Source of the DNA: Acanthamoeba lenticulata
Lineage: Eukaryota; Discosea; Longamoebia; Acanthamoebidae
Reading direction: 5' to 3'
NCBI GenBank assembly: GCA_002179805.1
Contig: NAVB01000722.1
Location: 1-64,000, forward strand
Length of the DNA stretch: 64,000 bases
Positions 13,430-25,937 of this stretch are shown one piece after another. The notes beneath the pieces were generated by a model, which worked only from the letters and a program-made list of their open reading frames with translations, did no database searches and was not told the origin of the DNA. A program made the translations under genes and the position numbers. The first letter of the stretch is position 1. Each line of letters begins with the position of its first letter.

Positions 13430-14137
13430 ATGGCATCGCAGGACAAGAAGACTAAGGGGGAGACTGTCATCGTAAGGCGCCCCCGCCGGGAGCTCATGGA
13501 GGTGGAGGCGCCTCCGCCTGAGCTGGTCATGTCACGCGATGAGATGCCCAAGGCGGGTGCATTTGATCCAGCATTCCCATCCGAATTGGAGGGTCTCGTA
13601 CCACACGAAGAATGGGCACAAATCGTCGACCGCTTGGACGAGATATGGATTCCGTTCTTCAAACGCGAACAAGAGATTGAGAGTTGCTCGATGTGGCTGT
13701 GCTGTTGCTGCTGTTGCACGCTTGGCCTCTCTCTATGCGCCATGTGCTGCTACTCTTCGTGCGCTGGCAACGGGCTTGACAAGAGGAAGGTCGAAGGCCG
13801 GCGTCGCATGAAGAAGTACTTCGAGGAGGAGCTCAATCCCAAGTACAGCGAAACTGGCGTGCGATTTGCTGTCTCCCCCACGATCAAGACCTTCTACGTG
13901 GAGATTCGAGTAGCCGAGCCTGGCTCGCCGGCGGCGGAAGGAACTCGATCTCGAACCGATTCGAGCGATGAGGAGAAGGAAGGCGAGCCTCTGCTTCGGC
14001 GGCAAAAGGAGAATTACGGCAACGGCACATCGTCTTCGGCTACGGCTGCTGATTCGAGCTTCAACCCCGCTGCTTCCTCTCCCGCCCAGGAGCCTGATGC
14101 TGACCCGAGCGCCGATGGTCTTGACGGACTCGACTAA
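13430..14137 (+). CDS. CHIC / GOLGA7-ERF4 family cysteine-rich palmitoylated-type protein
   Basis: Intron-free 235-residue protein. Residues about 45-165 match the GOLGA7/ERF4 domain as found in CHIC proteins: FDPAFPSELEGLV, then EEWAQIVDRLDEIW, a hydrophobic cysteine cluster at about 86-106 (CCCCCC and CAMCCYSS), then basic RRRMKKYFEEELNPKY and a final beta-strand block TFYVEIRV. In this family the cysteine cluster is palmitoylated and anchors the protein to Golgi, vesicle or plasma membranes; ERF4/GOLGA7 members are partners of DHHC palmitoyltransferases. The C-terminal 70 residues are Ser/Ala/Asp-rich and probably disordered. The family assignment rests on the domain layout I can see; the specific partner is unknown. 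Confidence 0.8.
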   Translation: MASQDKKTKGETVIVRRPRRELMEVEAPPPELVMSRDEMPKAGAFDPAFPSELEGLVPHEEWAQIVDRLDEIWIPFFKREQEIESCSMWLCCCCCCTLGLSLCAMCCYSSCAGNGLDKRKVEGRRRMKKYFEEELNPKYSETGVRFAVSPTIKTFYVEIRVAEPGSPAAEGTRSRTDSSDEEKEGEPLLRRQKENYGNGTSSSATAADSSFNPAASSPAQEPDADPSADGLDGLD

Positions 14138-14365
14138 ACGCCTTCAGTTTCAAAAGAAAGCGTGTATCAGGGGCCTTATTTATTGCGAACCAAGACGAAC
14201 AGAACGGTTCACCATGCTTGCTGTTGTCGTTGTTGACGTTTGTGGTCTCGTTCCTGTGGTCGTTGTGGGTCCTCGCCGTAGTGCAGGCAGTACCTGTCCT
14301 CCCCACCACCAAGCCCAAGCGTAAAGATGGAGAACCCACTTGTCATGCCACCCTCCTTCATGATG

Positions 14366-17089
14366 TCAAGTGGCGAACCTCGCGTAGACGTCGGGCCGCA
14401 TCTCGACGCGCAGGCGTGTGCGGCCGGTGTCATCGGCCTGCACGTTGCGCACGCGCCCGTGGGTGGCGAGAAAGTCGAGCCGCTCCTGCTCGCCTTCGCC
14501 CAGCAGGAGCTCGTACACTTGTGGACCAAGACTGATGTCAATTTTTCAAACACCAGAGGAGGTGTGCATCATGGTAAAGTCGGCGCACCTCGTCTGTGCT
14601 CTGGATAGAGGGCCTGCAGTCGCTGATCGATGGCCTCCAGCAGGTCCGCGCACCCGGCACCGGTGCGGGCCGAGATGGGGAAGATGTGCCGCCCTGAGCG
14701 CTGCGATCTGGCGGAGACCAGCTCGGACAAGGCCATCGGATCTGGACGCGCGTGTCACAAGTGAATCGACTCAGCCAAACGGGCTGTGCGTGGGCTGGAT
14801 GAAAAGCGCCCGGACGGTACCCAAGAGGTCGATCTTGTTCCAGACTTCGAAGTGCTCGGTCTCCACGTCCGATCGCAGCCCAATCTCCTTCATGACCTTG
14901 AGCACGTTGGCCTTTTGCATTTCCGTCTCGGCCTGGTGCGAGTATGAGAAGCCACCACGCGTGTTGGTCAGTGTTCTCATGGAACAAAACGTGGAGGTCA
15001 CCAATGTACATTGGTGATGTCGCGGACGTGAAGGAGAATATCGGCTGAGCTGATTTCCTCCAGCGTCGAGCGGAATGGTGCGACGAGGCCGTGAGGCAGG
15101 TTGGAGATGAAGCCTGTCCACCGCCCCACGGTCGCCACCAAAGTCAATCTTCACATCACCAGAGCCGGTTCTATGCCGGCAACGTACCGACTGTGTCAGC
15201 GGCCAGAGCGCAACAGCCCGACGGCAGCTCAAGCCTGGCACACCCCCACCGCCCCACACACGCGCTCGGGTGAGCAACCAGCCGAGAGCGCAGAGCGGTC
15301 GGGGACGCACTTGCGCATGAACGTGTGGAGTGACGCAAAGAGCTGATTTTGACTCACGAGCGACGTGCCGCACAGCCGGTTCAACAGGGCCGACTTGCCT
15401 GTTGCGTATTGGATGATGATGAGCGAAACGGATGATGACTGAGACGTTGTTGTGGACGACCAAGTACCCGCGTTGGTGTAGCCCAAAATGGCGATCGTGG
15501 GCACGTCCTGCTTCTTCCTCGAGTCGCGGTGGAGCTGCCTCGTCTTCTGCAGCACCTCGAGTCGCGTCTTGATCTTCTTCTCGCGCACCATCAAGTGACG
15601 CCTGAGCTCGATCACGTCAGTGACCGCGAGCTAGCGCATCATCGCCGCCGTCCGCATGGAAAGCGCTCTCGAGCAGCATCAGCAGCACCACCAACAGTGC
15701 GTACCGCTCGACCTCCAAGTTGGTCTCGCCAGCGCCAGACAGGAAGGCACCGCCGCCCCGCTGCTGGGCCAGGTGCTTGGACTCCATGGCCGACTTGAGG
15801 TGGACGCTCTTGTAGGCCAGGCCGGCGAGCTCGACCTGCAGTCGGCTCTCCTCGGACTGGGCCCGCTGGGCAAAGATCTCCAGAATGAGCCGATACCGGT
15901 CCATCACCTGCGCGTGGGCGGGTGGACGGGCAGGGAAGGTGAGGCCACACAACCTGGCTCACCAGCAACGTAAGAGAACGGAGGTCCCCGCGTGGATCAG
16001 ACGTACTCGGACGCCCAGCATTTTGGCGAGCTTTTGGCCCTGGGCTGGCGTGAGGCCGTTGGTGTCGACCATGACCACGTCAACCCGCTTGGCCTGGCAT
16101 ATCTGCTTGAGCTCGACGATCTGTGGGATGGAACGAGATTGGAACAATGAGAGAGACAGAGAAGGGAGGGGCACCGGACCTTGCCCTTCCCGAGGAAGTG
16201 GGACGGGTTGATGGTATTTACAGTCATGGAGATGGAATCCTCCACGGGCCACTCCAGCGCCTCGACCAAGGCCACTGTGGCAGTCCGACACGTGTTGTTG
16301 CTGATGAGCACACCCACACTCATTCACCTCTTCATGACCAGAGAGTGTCGTACCGGCCTCTTTAAGGCGAAGATAGGGTTGGTCTGTCCACGGCCGATGG
16401 AAGAGCAGAAGAACAACGTGAGCCTCTACGAAAACGTCCAACGCACACTCCAGAAGTGTAGGGAATGTACCTTGCCCGCTACAGAGCTGCTCCTCTTCTT
16501 CGTGTGGCGACAGGAGGTTCAACCGACGCTTTCGCTTGTCAGCGTACACCTCGCTGCGCATGTATGGGTGCACCACACACACCTGTGGTGTGCAGAGAAT
16601 AAAGTAGGTAAAACATAAATTATAAAATATATAAATAAATATAAATAAATAAAACAGATATATAAACAGTACCCGTGGTGGGCGAGGTGCACTCCAGAAG
16701 CGGCCAGGCTGCATGGCATCCAGCGCCTTTTGGCCAGTCTCCTCCTCTCGAGTTGAGTTTTTGGCTTTGTTTGTGTGGCGCGCGGATTCGGTGTCTGAGA
16801 GGAAGGCATCTCCCCAATCTTCATCTTCCTCCGCTTCCGTATGCGAGGGCACGATCCGTCCGTGCCGCCAGTCATAATCGACGGCTGAGGTCCATACTTC
16901 AGACACCGAGCGAGCAGGTCGGGGCACGGCCGGAACCGGTGCCGTGTTGCTGGCGCGTCGAATGAAGATGCAGGTGCGACTGGCAATTGAGTGCGCAGAG
17001 GCCGGTCGTGCAAACCACATCCCACGCGCCACTGCAGTGCACGCAGTGCCACAACCCAGGCTGCGCCATCCTTGCTGCTGCATCTTCAC
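14366..17089 (-). CDS. GTPBP6: HflX-family GTPase (GTPBP6-like), probably mitochondrial
   Basis: Multi-exon gene from ATG at 17089 to TGA at 14366-14368. The first about 60 residues are Arg/Ala/Ser-rich without acidic residues, like a mitochondrial presequence. The HflX N-terminal domain (VDVVMVDTNGLTPAQGQKLA) is followed by a coiled coil and GAGETNLEVERY. The G domain has GYTNAG|KSALLNRL (split by an intron, about 15470-15396), DTVGFISNLPHGLV (split near 15207), HVRDIT and NKID. The C-terminal domain ends VYELLLGEGEQERLDFL and RPDVYARFAT. HflX proteins bind ribosomes, and human GTPBP6 recycles and helps assemble mitochondrial ribosomes, so the same role is inferred. The switch region after LFASL lacks the bacterial TTRR threonines, as I recall is also true of animal GTPBP6. 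The SDP1-like gene ends 138 bp upstream on the same strand. Confidence 0.88.
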
Positions 17090-17226
17090 GCGCAGCCGTC
17101 TGTCTGCTTTCGCGCCTGTGTTTGGTTGCCGCCTTTTTCCTGGTTTCTTTCTGCCAAGGCCTCTTGCTCTGGCAAAAGCAGTGTTTTATTATGCTACATG
17201 TGGCGTGCTACATGTCGTGTAGCGAG

Positions 17227-19885
17227 TCAAAACGTTGGCTCGTGCCTCGTGCGGATCATCCCCTGCTCTTGTTCATCTTCTTCTCCCTCCTCCTCCTCCT
17301 CTGCTTCGCGTAGTGGTCGGTGGTGATCGAGGCCGTCCGTCGTTGGTCGGGTGAGCATGAGGTCCGAGTGGTGGAGGCCGGGCGCATTCTGTAGCAAGTA
17401 GGCCCTGTAGCCAGCTCTGTCGCGCTCGAGCAGCCGCCGCCGAATACGGTTGAGGCACCGCTCCAGGCACAGCTCCACGTCGCAGTGCGTGCGGATGATG
17501 CTCAGCTCTGACGAAACACCACCACATCAGTTGTTGCAGGACTCGAGAGTTCCAAGTGGAGGCGGCACGTACTGGGCCACACCGACCGCTGGCCTTCGGC
17601 AATGCAGCGCTGCCGGTACTGCTCCGTCGGCGTATTCAGGATGCGCAGATAGTCTTTGAGGTCCACGCTGGGCACGATCGTGATATCCTGCATGTGTGGT
17701 GTGGTGTGGTGTGGTCGTTGCGGTTAAGACCTCTCCTTTGAACAGGGAAGAGGAAACGACACGACACGGACCCCTTGGAAGGGCTGGGCGAGGAAGGGTT
17801 GCATGAGCTTGGTGAGGTTGGGGAAGAGGCCCAGCTCGGCTACTTGGGTCACGCGGTGCCTCAGCTCGGACTCTAGCAGGAACTTGCACATCGTAAACGC
17901 CTTGCTTTCACGGCTCCGCACGCTGGCTCCCACAACAAAGAACAATAATCAGAAAAAACCACAAAGTAAACCACAAAATAATAAATAATAGTAAAATATT
18001 ATCAACTATCCAACGGTACGTGGGGCGCACCTGAAGAAGGGGACGATGTGCGGGTTGACTTGCGACAGGATGGAGTGGTTGATGTTAAACAGCTCGGCCA
18101 GGCGCATCATCGGCAGGTTGTTCTCCACGTTTCCATGTGACCATTTGATGCCTGCGGGCTGGTAGAGGCGGATGGTGCCAGTGGCGTCCTTGGCCATCAG
18201 CTCCACGGGCTCATAGAGGCCCTGCAGTGCGCACGACGCGCAGGCTGCGCTCCAAATCAACTGCATCATCAACGATTCATAACGACAAACCATCAGCCTC
18301 CTTCTCATGGATCATGTGGCAAAGATGCCAGACTGGCGGGCAGAGATGACGCACCACGTTGGGGTGTGTGAGATAGTTGAGCAAGAGGGGCACTTCAAAC
18401 TGCGTGGTCGACGCCACGGTGATGTTGAGGATGCGGCCCGTGCGATCGAACGCCTCCTGCACAGCAGATGAGGCGTGAGCGCTGAACAAAACACATGTTT
18501 GCGTCGATGGGGGAGGAAGGAAGCTCACCTTGAAGGTGACGTATTCGCCCAGATTCTGCTTCATCACGTTTTCGAGGACCTTGATGTCAAAGAGCACGCC
18601 CTTGGTGAGGAAGCGGCGCACCCGGCGTTCGAGCGACCCCGTTTGGGTGTGCTCAAAGGCCTCAGTGTCCTCGAGGCGGTTGTCAAAGAGCTCCGGCAGC
18701 TCTTCGTCCGTGCGCGTGCACAGGAGGGCCGCCACCAGGGCGCCCACAGAGGAGCCGGACAGCACGCGAGGCAGGAGCCGCTGCTCGAAGAGGGCCTTAA
18801 TGACCCCAAAGTGGTACATTCCTGCGATACGCCAAGCGCAAGCCGCGTCAGCCAAGCCCAGGCCAGGCCAGTGCCACGACAACAGAGCCGACTAAGGGTT
18901 TACCGAGGGTGGCGCCTCCAGAGAGCACAAGCGCGGTGCGGCCAAAGGACTGGCGTGTCTCGAGGAAGAAGGCCAGCTTCTGGTGATCATCCAGGTCGGG
19001 GATCGTCTCCTCGCAGATGAACTCCAACTGCTGAACCACTTCCTGAATTGACAAAAAGCGGCAAGATTGAGGGTGTGCGCCAACTGCTGGGACGGTGACT
19101 ATGATGGCGTACAGCGATGTACTCTTCGATGAGTAGCTTCGTCCCCGCGTAGCATTGGTTGTGCAACGGCGGCGCACCGATGCCGGCCAGGTTCCGGCGC
19201 AGTCCTGCGCGGCCACAGGATCAGCTCTGCTCTGCGCTCAGAGCTCACGCTCTCGATCCAGGGCACGCACCTCCACGTAGGGCGAGCAGAAGGGCTGGGT
19301 AATCGCGGCGCTCAGAGAGGCCCCGGAGCAGGTTCAGGCGCGTCCTGATCGTCTGCCAGTCGTAGTGCTCCGAACGCTCATCGGCCCGCCACTCTTCGTT
19401 GCCTGTCCTCTCGCCAACGTAAGACAGCGCGAATGGGGGATGATGAGGTCCCAGAGGCACACACGCGCGCTGCGACCAACCGTACCATCGAGAAAGTCGA
19501 GTTCTTGTGCGACTTGCAGGAACTCACTGCATGAGCTGGCCTCTGCAAGACGCCTCCGGAGGGTGTGCCGCCGCCATCGCTGCTCCACCGTGGGGCCCAC
19601 CCACGGAGCCGCAAAGGCCGCCTCCTGTCCATGGGAGGCGAGATTGGGCGCGGGAGCGGATGGGCGGAGTGAGATGCGAAGAGGTCAGGCTGCCGCTCAA
19701 GACGAAGGGGAGAGTACCCGCCAACCACCAATCTCGAAAAATGTGTGCATGATGTGGCGCCATAAGCCCCAAATCCACACCCAAGGCCAAATAAAGTAGC
19801 TCCACACGCGCTGCCCAAAAGACCAACCCAAAAGGGTGGCCACGATGGAGGTTCTCAGATCCGCGGCTGCGCTGGTGTCCATCAA
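17227..19885 (-). CDS. SDP1: SDP1/Tgl3-5-type patatin triacylglycerol lipase, catalytic Asp apparently replaced
   Basis: Multi-exon gene starting at ATG 19885. The N-terminus has an aromatic hydrophobic segment (VWSYFIWPWVWIWGLW) typical of the lipid-droplet hairpin, then the DUF3336 region (WQTIRTRLNLLR ... KLAFFLETRQSFGRTALVLSGGATLG). The patatin core follows: nucleophile motif GSSVG, EAFDRTGRILNITV, LLNYLTHPNVVIWSAACASCALQG and LPMMRLAELFNINHSILSQVNPHI. This order matches plant SDP1 and yeast Tgl4, which hydrolyse triacylglycerol on lipid droplets. At the usual W-x-D-G-S motif this gene reads WSHGN: the dyad Asp codon is CAT (18135-18137), a single base from GAT. The C-terminus is acidic (17260-17330). 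Either the enzyme is altered or inactive, or the base is an error. Confidence 0.88.
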
Positions 19886-19997
19886 AACCCCATTGATCCG
19901 AAATGTCCTTCCCGATTTTTGTTGAATTCAAACGCAGGAAACGAAAAGAATTGAAAAAACGAGAACTTTTTACTTCCGCCAGGGTGCAAGCGGTGGC

Positions 19998-21783
19998 TTA
20001 GTCCTGCTCGTCCTCGGCATCGCTGCCCTCATCACCATCACCGCCGAGCGAGCCCTCGGGCACCTTGTAGATGCGCAGGAAGGGCTTGCTAGGATCCTTT
20101 ACCATCACGTACGTGCCCTCGTCGAGCTCCTGGCACTTGTCGATGATGTGCTTGAGGATGCCCCACATGTTGGACGCCGTCAGACCGATCTGGCCGGCAA
20201 AGTCGACCGGGGCGAACGACGCCATGCCCACGATCTGGTGGCTCGACGCGTCCTTGGTGTTGGTGCGCGTGACGAACCTGCACATGTGCGAGATTTGTCA
20301 GCGTGTGTGACGTTGGGCACCGGCGTAGTGTGTGAGAGGGAAGGACGTACCCGAGCTTGAGCTGATGGACGCCGGCGACGATGGACTGCGCGGTCCACCT
20401 GGCGAGCTTAACCGAGTTGTTCTTGAACTCAGTAGCCATGACGGCACCACGCTGCGAATCGAGCTTCGACCTCCAGTCGATGCCGCTGGCTCGCGGATCG
20501 TACTCGTTGAGGGCCTTGATGTTGGCAAACTCGGTCGCGTTGTCCTTCTTGACCGCGGCGTCGAACTGGCATCGGGCAAGGAGCACGTTGCCGTCACCCA
20601 GGTCGAACCTGCGGTAGCGGTAGCCCACCGAGGCCATCTCCTCGTCGGAGAGGTTGCCCTGGAAGGGGTTGGGCTCGCCCAGGCGGTGCCAGTTGCCGTC
20701 GCGGACGAGGACCTGCTGGGAGAAGTTCTGGTTGATGAAGGTGGCCTCGTCGCTGAGCTTGAGCGGCGAGTTGATGGAGTTGGGGTCGTCATCGCGTGGC
20801 GGCTCGCTGGCGTTCTCGTTGACGGTGAGGTAGTCGAAGAGGGAGTTGTCGCGCTTGTCGAAATAGACCTTGGGGTTGTTGTCAACGAAGACGCCGTCCT
20901 CCTCGCGGTTGGGCGGGTTCACGCGTCGCACTACGATGTCCCACGAGTAGTTCGAGCGCGGGGCGGTCATGAGGACAGACAAAATGGCGTCGGTGGCAAA
21001 CACATTGGCATCAGTGGCCACCTCCTCGTGGAGACGCGAGATGGCGGGATCATCGCTGGTAGTAACACGGAAGAAATTGCGATCAATGCGCTGCAGGGGC
21101 TTCTTGTTCTTGGTCGTGACCTGTTCGTAGGCCCTGTCATAGAATTCCACGGAGCCGGCCTGAAGCAGATCCTCGGGTTGACCCACTGGCTCCTTGTTGC
21201 GGATCTTGTGCAGCTGATTGAGGTCGAATTGCTCGACCACCGTCCATTCGGGCTTGACCTCGATGGAAGCCTCGCGGCTGAGCTTCTCGCCGAAGCGTCG
21301 GCCACCGAAGGCGCCAAATCGGCCGCCCTTACCGCCGCCCCACTTCTGCCAGCGCGCACCTTGGTGCTTACGGCGCTGCTCGTGATGCTTGCCGAAATTG
21401 GGCTTGTTCTGCGCGACGGTCTCACCGCGTCGGCGCGCTTGGGGCTTCTTCTGCCAGCCCTGCTGCCACCGAGGCTTGTTCTTCGACTTTTGCTTGGTCG
21501 ATGCGGCGACCAGCTGGAAATCGCCACCCTCATCGGTCTCCTGATGGTAATAGTTGAATGCCGTGTCGGCTGAGCCATAGCTCTGCGTCTGACCCCTGTA
21601 GCCACGCCCTTGGTAGCCCAAATTGTCGGCAGCCTTGCCCAATTTGTCGCTCTTGCTGAAGGGAGCGAAGGGGATCTCCTTCAGCTTCGAGGGGATGCTG
21701 TCTTCCGTGGGGCCCCAGCCCTGCGGGTTGTCAAACACCACAGGCGGGGTGAAGTGAAGAGCGGGCGCAGTTTCGGCTTCCAT
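19998..21783 (-). CDS. EIF3D: Eukaryotic translation initiation factor 3 subunit D
   Basis: Two exons, 21783-20351 and 20277-19998, give 570 residues, close to the family size. The N-terminus FTPPVVFDNPQGWGP is the eIF3d signature, followed by a long Arg/Gly/Lys/Gln-rich stretch (about residues 100-170) and the cap-binding fold (FATDAILSVLMTAPRSNYSWDIVVRR, DWRSKLDSQRGAVMATE, KLARWTAQSIVAGV, KLGFVTR, WGILKHIIDKCQELDEG). The C-terminus is acidic. eIF3d sits at the edge of the eIF3 complex and can bind the mRNA 5' cap for selective initiation. The SDP1-like start codon lies 112 bp downstream on the same strand. The divergent neighbour is LARP1, another cap-binding translation regulator. Confidence 0.97.
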
Positions 21784-22103
21784 GCTGCAGTAATGTAACG
21801 TGAGAGATCACGAAAAAATCCAGCAAGATGGTGCGATCCCCGCGGCACTGCGCAGCGGAAGAAATTGGGAAAGCCGTCGTGCGCGACTGCTGCAGAGAAG
21901 CTGACGGGTGCCAAAATTTTTGTTAAATCACCTCTTTCCCTCAGCCGTTTCTAGTTCTTTCTCTTCTTCTTTGCACTGCTGGCAGTCGCGCAACTCGCGT
22001 GAGAGCTTGCTGCTTGGGGACATCTGTGTGTCTGTTTTCCTGCGTGCGAACGGAACACGCGGCCAAGTGAGAGAGAAGAAGTCAACGAAAGAGGAAGAAG
22101 GGG
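21784..22103. promoter_or_regulatory. Shared promoter region of divergent eIF3d and LARP1 genes
   Basis: 320 bp between two start codons pointing outward. It holds pyrimidine-rich stretches (about 21940-21980) but no obvious TATA box. Any co-regulation is inference from position only. Confidence 0.5.
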
Positions 22104-25100
22104 ATGAGTTCGACAGCGGCTGTTGAGGGGAGCTCCTCCCCATCATCGCCCGCGGTAGCGGACTCTCCGGCGAAGCAGCAGCCCGACGCCAAGAAGGCCG
22201 CCTTCTCGGAGGTGGTGAAGGCTGGCAGTTCCAAGAAGGTGGACACTGTCGCCGACTCTGCCGATGTGGCCGTCAAAGAGACCAGCAGCCATGACGGTGG
22301 TCAGGCGCCGGCCTCCCCATCCGGGAGCGCCGCGGCGGCTTCCTCTGCCCGCAAACAACAGCCCAAATCGGGTTCGCCTGCTGCCTCGCCCGCCGCCTCC
22401 GCGTCGCCCTCTTCGTCATCTCCTGCCGTGAAGGCTCCCACCACCAATGCGTGGGGCGTGGCACGCAAGGAGTTGGCTCCTTCTTCTTCCACTCTTCCCT
22501 CTCCGACTGCTCAATCCCCCTCTTCTGTTCCCGCCTCTTCCGCTTCTCCATCTCTTTCCCATTCTGGTCAAGCGGACGCTGCCGACGCCAATGAGAATGG
22601 GTCGGCCGGCGATGAAGATGAGGCGAAGGAAAATCGGCGGAAGAAGGTACTTTCACCCATCTATTCGAATCTCTTACCTACTTTGGCCTTGATGCAATTC
22701 ATCCCAGGATAGCCCCAGAATTCTGCTTCCAACATCTGCAATTTTGTTGATGTTCCTGCTTATTAAGCGAAAAATCGCCACTAAATCGGACCATTTTGTG
22801 ATGGATGGCATTGCCACAGGACTTTATTCTGGAGACCCAGAGCTGGCCGAGCCTGGGCGAGGTCAAGACCTCGCCTCCCCCTCTGTTGTCGCCTGCGAAA
22901 AAGCAGAGCCGGCCCCCAACCAAGGACATCGCCTCTCCTCCGGCCCTGCTGGCCTCGCCCGTCGTGGACGCCGGACGTCCGGCGTCTCCGACCACCTCAG
23001 GCGTCGTCGCGGCCGTTGGGGAGGCCACCGAGCCCGCCCCGGCCAAGGGCCAACAAAGCAAGTCCAAGAAGAAGGGTACGTCCGAAGGATGTCGACACTT
23101 CCCTCCACAATCCGCAATGGTCCCCTTTTTCCCTCGTCCTCACGTCGCATTGTCGTTGTATGGCCTCACAGGAGGAGTCAGCTGGGTGCCGATGAAGGAC
23201 ATCGCTCCGGGTTCGTCGCGCGCCCGTGAGGCCAGACACCGCGGTAAGCCCAACGAGGGCCGCGATGGCGCCTCTGCCGCGCCGGCTGCCGGCAGCCGGG
23301 ACAGCAGCAACACGAAGGACGCCGCTTCGTCGCCATCGTCATCGACCGGTGCTGGTGGCGCCATCAACAACCGGGAGAGGCGCGGCCGGGAGGGCGGCAA
23401 CGCGCGGGAGAGGCGTGACGGCGCTGGCGGCAGCTCGGCCGGCCGGGACGGCAATCATGCTCGGGGGGAGCGGAGGGCCTACGGCGGACCTCGCAGCAAC
23501 AGCAGCAACCAGCGAGAACCGAGGGAGCCTCGCGCGCCCCGTTCGGGCTCCGCTCCGGTCTCCTCGGCTGCGGCCGCCGTGGCGTCGAAGGAGGCTGGCG
23601 AAAACGCGCCGGTCCTCTCGGCCGTGCCCGAGGGTCAGGGCATCCTGAGCGATGAGGGCATCGCCGCCCTGCCCACGCCGACGACGGGCGTCCACGGAGC
23701 CCCGCGCAACTACAACGCGGGCTCTGCGAGGCGCGCCTACCCGTCCAACAGCGCCTCGGCCAACGGCCGGAGCTCTGCGCAAAACAGCAGCAACACGGGC
23801 AGGAGGTATGGCGGCGGCTACCCGGGCTCTGAGGCGTATCCGTACGACCCTCGTTACGCGCGTCCCTCTAAGCCGGAGACGCTCAGCGAGAGCATCGTGC
23901 GACAAGTGGAGTTCTACTTCAGCGTGAACAACCTGTGCCGGGACGTGTACCTGCGCATGCGCATGGACCGGGAGGGCTGGGTCCCGCTTCAGATCATCTG
24001 CAACTTCAACAAGATGAAGCAGCTCACCACGGACAAGAAGCTCATCATCGACACCCTCAAGGCCGCATCGACCAAGCTCGAGGTCGACGAGGCCAAGCAG
24101 CGGCTTCGGATCAAGGGCGAGTGGGCCGTGTGGCTTCTGCCTCGTGATGAGGAGACGGGCGGCTTCCTGACGGGCGAAGGCCTCAAGTTTTTGTCGAAGG
24201 ACGAGACCGCCGAGCTCGAGCGCACCCCCGAGCCGCTGGCGGCGCGGGAGGACAACAAGCAGCAGTCAAGCTCGGAAGACCACCAGCAGCAACAGCAGCC
24301 CAACAACGCTGCGACGACCGCTGCGGCTGGCGGTGAGCCCGCTGCCGTTGCCGCCGCGGCGCCGGTACCGTCGCTGGCCAAGGAGAACGACTGGCAGCCG
24401 GCGAGCCGGAGGCGGAAAACTGGCAGCCTTCTGCGGAGGCCGATCACCCCGCGTATGGCGCGCGAGGAGGAGAGCGAGGAGATCGACGACGATGAGCTCT
24501 CCAACCTCATCATCGTCACGCAGTCGCCCATGAAGCCTGTCCGCCCGCGGGTGCGCAGCAGCAGCAGGGAGCAGATCGACGACGGCACGGGCGAAGTCCA
24601 GCAGGAGCTCGACCTCGACGAGCTCAAGCAGATCAACCGCAGCCTCTACCTCATGGAGCAGGCCCTCCGGCAGGGCGAGGAGGTCACCGAGCCTCACGAT
24701 TACGACGCCGCCAACGGCCTGCTCGAGCCGCGCCGTCTCTACCCGACCAAGAACAAGCGCAAGGAGCGCCGGCGGCGGAGGAAGAGCACCCTGCGCCGTC
24801 CCTCGTCGAACACGTCCTCCACCAGCTCGGCTGCCACGATTGCCGCCAACGGCAGCGCGGCGGTGACGACATCGTCGAACCCGACGGGCCGCGCAGGCCT
24901 CCGGTCGTCGCAAGCCTACTCGGTGGGCTACATCATCGCAAGCCCCATGAAGTCGGCCAAGTCCAAGGAGAACGAGTCCGACGGCGTCGCGGCGCCTGTG
25001 GAGCCGGTGGCCGCGCCGGACTCGACCGGCATCCAGCACCCGTCGCGCGAGCTGCTGAAGAAGAACAACTTTGCGCAGTACACCTACGACATGTGGCACG

Positions 25101-25937
25101 ACAACTGCGTCAAGGGTCCGTCGCACTTCACCCCCTTTTTGTTTATTTTATTTGTCATTTATGATTTGTGGTGATTAACTAACAAACGAACAAATAACAG
25201 AGAGGAAGGAGCTGGGCGTGGGCCAGTCGAGCGAGATGAACACGCTCTACCGCTTCTGGTCCCACTTCCTGCGCGCCAAGTTCAACCAGCGCATGTACGA
25301 CGAGATGAAGGAGCTGGCCCTGTCCGATGCCAAGCAGGGCTACAGGTTTGTTTCTTCAATTTATTCATTATTTATTCTTTTGGGAACAATAGTTTTTGAC
25401 TTCTTAAAACATTTTATTGCACAGGTACGGCACGGAGTGCCTCTTCCGGTTCTACAGCTATGGCCTCGAGAGGAAGTTCCGCGCCGACATCTTTAACGAT
25501 TTCCAGCAGCTGACCATCGAAGATTATAACTCGGGTTCGTTTGTCCTCTTTCTTCAGCTCCTACTCCTTTGGCTTCTTCTCATCCTGGACATCACATATG
25601 TGATCATCTACGCGCGCGTGCAGGGTCGCTGTACGGGTTGGAGAAATTTTGGGCCTTCCTCAGGTATGGCAAGGCCAAGCTGGACAAGGAGGGCGTGCAC
25701 CTCGAGATCAACCCCGACATCCAGTCGTGGCTCAACAAGTACCGCACCCTCAAGGACTTCCGCGAGGGTCCTCAGAACTACGATGATGTACCTCATCCCT
25801 TGCCCTCTTTCCTCTTCTTCTTCCTCCTCCTCCTCTTCTTCTTCTTTGATGTTGTTCTCAATGATCGCGTTGGTTGTGACTGGCCACAGCAGCAAGCGGC
25901 TCCCGTGGTGACCCAGCCGGAGGTGGCCGCCAACTAG
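22104..25937 (+). CDS. LARP1: La-related protein 1 (LARP1) with La motif and DM15 region
   Basis: A seven-exon model stays in frame: 22104-22646, 22820-23075, 23172-25115, 25201-25345, 25425-25534, 25624-25787, 25890-25937, giving 1069 residues. The N-terminal third is disordered Ser/Pro/Ala-rich sequence with a NAWGVARK and a WPSLGE short motif. An Arg/Gly-rich block precedes the La motif (about 23880-24140: [19 protein letters not shown] ... [17 protein letters not shown]). The C-terminus carries the DM15 repeats (about 25040-25770: [59 protein letters not shown]). DM15 binds the cap and first bases of 5'TOP mRNAs in animals, controlling ribosomal protein synthesis under TOR. The poly-Gln/Asn linker at 24255-24310 is low complexity. 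Confidence 0.95.

Noticed and set aside
20332..21573. 413-residue open frame on the plus strand
   Set aside because: It is antisense to eIF3d, Leu/Val/Gly/Ala-biased as expected of a shadow in GC-rich codons, and matches no family.
24266..25126. 286-residue minus-strand frame within LARP1
   Set aside because: It is antisense to the La motif to DM15 linker and shows no domain.
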